Below are positions 7,601 through 9,025 of a stretch of DNA of 9,025 bases, in pieces. How positions within the stretch are numbered: position 1 is the stretch's first letter; every line of letters begins with the position of its first letter. The stretch covers positions 1 through 9,025 of the forward strand of contig JAGVDT010000018.1 in assembly GCA_020058565.1 (NCBI GenBank), given 5' to 3'. Position numbers and translations under genes: made by a program. Origin of the DNA: Minisyncoccota bacterium (GTDB taxonomy: Bacteria; Patescibacteriota; Minisyncoccia; Phycocordibacterales; UBA2100). The notes under the pieces are model-generated. The model did not search any database. It saw only the letters and a program-made list of their open reading frames with translations, and was not told where the DNA came from.

Positions 7601-8200
7601 GATTCCTCGTCGTCTGACATTGCTCCCGTTCGTATACCCTTTACCTATAAAATACCGTCCGAACAAGGACGCGACACGCATAAAGTCCTTGCAGACGTTC
7701 GTGGCTGGGCACGTCCGGACGGACCGCTGGCGCAGCGTCTACGTGTAAGCACTCTTTTTGAGAAAATGCGCGCAGATTACCGATCGCAACTGGATCAGCT
7801 GCATACACTCAATGCCAACAGACAGTATGATGCTGATATTGTAAAAGAGAACGCTCCATTATTCGATTCGTTTATGCGCACTGTCGACATGAAGCGAAAC
7901 CAAGAGCAGCTAATGGAAAAGCTTATAACGGGTGGAACATTGAGTCCTGAAGATGTAAGAGTGTTCACAGAGCCCCTTGCGGCAATACGCGATATCTGGC
8001 GTCGATCGATTAACGACGCAATCGACCGCTCAAAAACTCGTAGATTCGCAAACATGGGTGACCAACGACTCATGGTTGGCTTCTTCGCCAATGACGAAGG
8101 CTACATTTTTTCTGTGCCACGTGGCATTGCTGAACCCATCGATATTGACACAGTCCCGGAAGCCGACAAATTACTTATAAAGCGCGCTGCAGTTGTATAA
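4646..8200 (+). CDS. uncharacterised 1184-aa four-helix membrane protein
   Basis: The third and largest operon gene starts 2 bp after the previous stop, so its translation is probably coupled. Residues 1-30 are Gly/Arg/Pro-rich; 35-145 are helical and acidic. A Lys/Arg-rich stretch (152-166) precedes membrane helix 1 (about 167-186). Helix 2 is at about 233-249, followed by a very basic loop (252-270), helix 3 at about 271-290, and helix 4 at about 604-621 followed by RKKLNRW. The positive-inside rule places the N-terminus, the 250-270 loop and the C-terminal 560 residues in the cytoplasm, and about 291-603 outside. The only two Cys, C359 and C392, lie in this outer part. The C-terminal half has coiled-coil-like helices (about 630-660, 735-835, 905-955), a strand-rich section (about 964-1020), more helices (1030-1130) and a short strand-like end. 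No Walker, protease or nuclease motif was seen. No homologue is recognised; a scaffold or channel of an envelope complex is the inferred role. Confidence 0.9.
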   Translation: MAYWERRAGGGGFDGRRNNVTLPPEAVYVPQEPLQTNVDLEIIRSQAIMEMAEASGATSEEVEEGLKYLKSHPQFADAIRSDFNAVFKRVQGLSPSALREIIEDEVHVLAEKNPDPTAIQRLQKEGVLVPVLMTKQATELVEAEGEVKNMAKKKVGRIKTSKRSARYAVGGSAAGITLGAAYLDLTFSKQGLGNIVDVVVDKLGIDWVMQHVGRAVSMNGTTMSVVEQAAYGKGVVTLSLVLGALGYLGHEKWKAEKFFDLFRFRKHPMKATINSALVAMFLGLGSGGVTTQVTEAPRAGALASRIKDKFEPTAAKLGDAVKSARGLRDQVSPIITQRVERAFNTGRAAVGPLTAATWCAFNGDVPNESGQTISQRYEGRDRSKLDLILAACRKINALPEYAAIGMKEKDGARQLLHYLTEPLPKDAEALGNHFKTMLDLSNERANVSLIGAIFGKINPFSASFWRSSVGMETLFRMQEQYPKEYATLIQKVQGLQVINTYLSALQAELKNGPAKVSVDLSLQLALPSLGYTSEEIQKLTIPREDFRDVLEPNKVDAIVNLFWGTSTAWKARQDIVARDLVQNRMGDSDGSTEVLLQRLSYEGAIYSAFLFLVIGSILISGSLRKKLNRWYEADMDAYTEKLSAKEDELINGIIAYAQALSAESSAVLRQGGEQANANNLIGDPFRKAVSVALRKHVAERVTDPRSGKPLSQSIDAEAFIDREQGIRHFDDEERQKILRSYESKLSEWQDTLAENPFATISELMNLVDPAFRKLAQALLTANSTNPGTRERELAIESLRNAFNERERGLMSLQADRVAAHIARLQARREAVQQMAGSESDIEVVLGTETPKFSQKELIASFILADIDTEIHTWQHALDSLTQKGAIVGPISIDLQQLTNAEWKSEQDAFLRREIERFAAGTEIEAEGGDLLEKINEFVDAIGKGIVPIQRELDAHLKTFNPSSTLTFVYGYHPLREGPTISALLTDSSSSDIAPVRIPFTYKIPSEQGRDTHKVLADVRGWARPDGPLAQRLRVSTLFEKMRADYRSQLDQLHTLNANRQYDADIVKENAPLFDSFMRTVDMKRNQEQLMEKLITGGTLSPEDVRVFTEPLAAIRDIWRRSINDAIDRSKTRRFANMGDQRLMVGFFANDEGYIFSVPRGIAEPIDIDTVPEADKLLIKRAAVV

Positions 8201-8206
8201 AACGAA

Positions 8207-8240
8207 TAACCCCGCGGAATCCTCCTTTCGAGCGGGGTTA
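8207..8240. terminator. hairpin terminator between convergent genes
   Basis: TAACCCCGC (8207-8215) and GCGGGGTTA (8232-8240) form a perfect 9-bp stem with a 16-nt loop. It lies 6 bp past the stop of the 1184-aa gene and 19 bp past the stop of the convergent 91-aa gene. On the minus strand it is followed by the T-rich TTCGTTTTA, so it is a good terminator for the 91-aa gene. On the plus strand the bases after the stem are not T-rich, so it may only partly stop the operon transcript, or mainly protect its 3' end. Confidence 0.65.
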
Positions 8241-8259
8241 CGAGTGCGTTGACAGCCCT

Positions 8260-8535
8260 TTAGACGAGTGCGCAGATGAATGCCCCAATGAGGAGCGCTG
8301 CGACGCCTAGATAACGCTGAAATCTCCAATGCGCTTTTGCATGCACAAGCGCCACCGCGCCGGTTGCCGATATGAAAACAGCGATGAACCACATCGTCAC
8401 GCGAAATCCATGCTCTGCCGACAGAATGTAGCCGATAAATCCAAAAAACGTTACAAGCACTGTGACCCACGCGAGAAACTCAAAAAAACGAAGAAATCCG
8501 TTTCGCGTATGCTCCACCGCCGTATTCTTATCCAT
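8260..8535 (-). CDS. small three-helix membrane protein, 91 aa
   Basis: The frame is open back to an ATG at 8592. The ATG at 8535 (MDKNTAVEH) is chosen because AAGGAAG lies exactly 6 nt before it, and the extra upstream residues do not look like protein. The product has three hydrophobic segments, about 17-38, 46-64 and 75-90, separated by short loops (SAEHGFR; HAKAHWRFQR). It therefore appears to be an integral inner-membrane protein that is almost entirely membrane-embedded. The Arg/His/Lys-rich second loop suggests that loop faces the cytoplasm. There is one Cys (C88) and no recognised family motif. It lies 112 bp downstream of rnc on the same strand, with its own candidate promoter in the gap, and ends at a hairpin terminator. 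Function is unknown. Confidence 0.8.
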   Translation of the reverse strand: MDKNTAVEHTRNGFLRFFEFLAWVTVLVTFFGFIGYILSAEHGFRVTMWFIAVFISATGAVALVHAKAHWRFQRYLGVAALLIGAFICALV

Positions 8536-8541
8536 GACATG

Positions 8542-8548
8542 CTTCCTT
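8542..8548 (-). promoter_or_regulatory. ribosome binding site of the 91-aa gene
   Basis: AAGGAAG on the minus strand is a good Shine-Dalgarno 6 nt before ATG 8535. It decides this start over the upstream in-frame ATG at 8592. Confidence 0.7.
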
Positions 8549-8592
8549 CCGTTTGCGGACCAGGCGTAGACGAGATGCGTCGATCTTCGCAA

Positions 8593-8622
8593 ACTATATC
8601 ACTACAATTCAACATATGCCAC
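8593..8622 (-). promoter_or_regulatory. candidate extended -10 promoter for the 91-aa gene
   Basis: On the minus strand TATAGT (8593-8598, 5/6 matches to TATAAT) is preceded by TGA, giving an extended -10 as in the promoter of the 231-aa gene. A weak -35, GTGGCA (8617-8622, 4/6), stands 18 bp upstream. Transcription would start near 8586, giving a leader of about 50 nt. The position between the rnc stop and the 91-aa start fits an internal or independent promoter. Confidence 0.45.
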
Positions 8623-8647
8623 CCCTCGAAGAGAGTTCGAAAATACG

Positions 8648-9025
8648 TTACCACCCCTTCGCCACTAAGGCTTTTTCGGCCGCTGCTTGTTCGGCTTCTT
8701 GTTTCGAGCGGCCGTCGCCGAGGGCGATTTTTTCGCGGCCTAAATACGCCGCGACGGTAAAAGTCTTGTCGTGGTCAGGGCCGGTCTGCGAGACGAGCTC
8801 GTATGTCGGCGTGATACCGACCCGCTCTTGGGCAATCTCTTGGAAACGGCTCTTTGCATCTTGCCACAGGCGCTTCTCAACAACCTCTTCGGTCTTATGA
8901 AAAAGCTGCGCATCGATGAACGCATACGCCGCCGCATAACCCTGATCGAGATAGATGGCGCCGATGACTGCTTCGAACGCGTTCGCGAGGATGATCCCGC
9001 GCGCGCGGCCGGTGTCTTTCGCCTC
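8648..9025 (-). CDS. rnc: ribonuclease III, C-terminal fragment (gene continues past right edge)
   Basis: RNase III cuts double-stranded RNA, processing rRNA precursors and structured mRNAs in the cytoplasm. Reading from the window edge, 125 residues and a TAA stop are present; the N-terminus with the HNExLExLGDS signature lies outside. Fragment residues 13-30 (LANAFEAVIGAIYLDQGY) are the diagnostic second half of the catalytic domain, with E18 matching the essential metal-binding Glu (E117 in E. coli). The residue matching E. coli D114 is Asn (N15), a variant I believe is common in other bacterial RNase III. Residues about 56-122 form the double-stranded-RNA-binding domain: DAKSRFQE helix 1, a strand region with TGPDHDKTFTV, and GRSKQEAEQAAAEKAL helix 2 with its RNA-contacting Ser-Lys. 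It is GC-rich like the 231-aa gene. The frame has no ATG after the catalytic motif that could be its start, which supports a gene cut by the window edge. Confidence 0.95.
   Translation of the reverse strand, partial: EAKDTGRARGIILANAFEAVIGAIYLDQGYAAAYAFIDAQLFHKTEEVVEKRLWQDAKSRFQEIAQERVGITPTYELVSQTGPDHDKTFTVAAYLGREKIALGDGRSKQEAEQAAAEKALVAKGW

Noticed and set aside
8627..8641. Possible terminator hairpin after rnc (TCGAA-GAGAG-TTCGA)
   Set aside because: Only 5 bp of weak stem and no T tract follow on the minus strand; chance is the better explanation.
8329..8760. 143-codon plus-strand frame
   Set aside because: It is antisense to both the 91-aa gene and the RNase III dsRNA-binding domain and is rich in Arg/His/Cys, as expected of a shadow frame.
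1..9025. CRISPR array, tRNA, rRNA, insertion sequence or tandem repeat
   Set aside because: Reading both strands showed no regularly spaced repeats, tRNA-like cloverleaf, transposase motif or terminal inverted repeats.

Overview
The window holds a mostly uncharacterised stretch of a bacterial chromosome. Only one gene is recognised with confidence: a 3'-terminal fragment of rnc (ribonuclease III) at the right edge. My best guess at the host is a Patescibacteria/CPR-type (Parcubacteria-like) bacterium. The reasons are long lineage-specific proteins, tight gene packing, AT-rich spacers without a clear Shine-Dalgarno inside the operon, and a 424-aa protein resembling a family I associate with those genomes. 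This placement is inference, not shown. The genetic code looks standard.

Layout. Positions 1-2123 are read on the minus strand: the possible first codons of a gene leaving the window, an uncharacterised 424-aa protein, a strong hairpin terminator, and an uncharacterised GC-rich 231-aa protein with a good extended -10 promoter and Shine-Dalgarno. Positions about 2136-2437 are a divergent spacer carrying that promoter, an inverted repeat over its -10, and a coding-like stretch interrupted by TGA. Positions 2438-8200 form a compact plus-strand operon of three genes: a 537-aa soluble helical protein, a 190-aa small protein with a disordered N-terminus, and an 1184-aa membrane protein. A perfect 9-bp hairpin at 8207-8240 separates this operon from convergent minus-strand genes: a 91-aa three-helix membrane protein with its own promoter, and rnc.

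How the genes may work together. The gaps of 19 and 2 bp in the three-gene operon imply co-transcription and probably joint function. The largest product has four predicted membrane helices. A positive-inside reading puts about 310 residues outside the membrane and about 560 helix-rich residues in the cytoplasm. The two smaller products look cytoplasmic. The simplest reading is an envelope-spanning complex with two cytoplasmic partners. No catalytic motif was recognised in any of the three, so this is the best candidate in the window for an undescribed system, but its function is open. The operon is visibly less GC-rich than the 231-aa gene and rnc.
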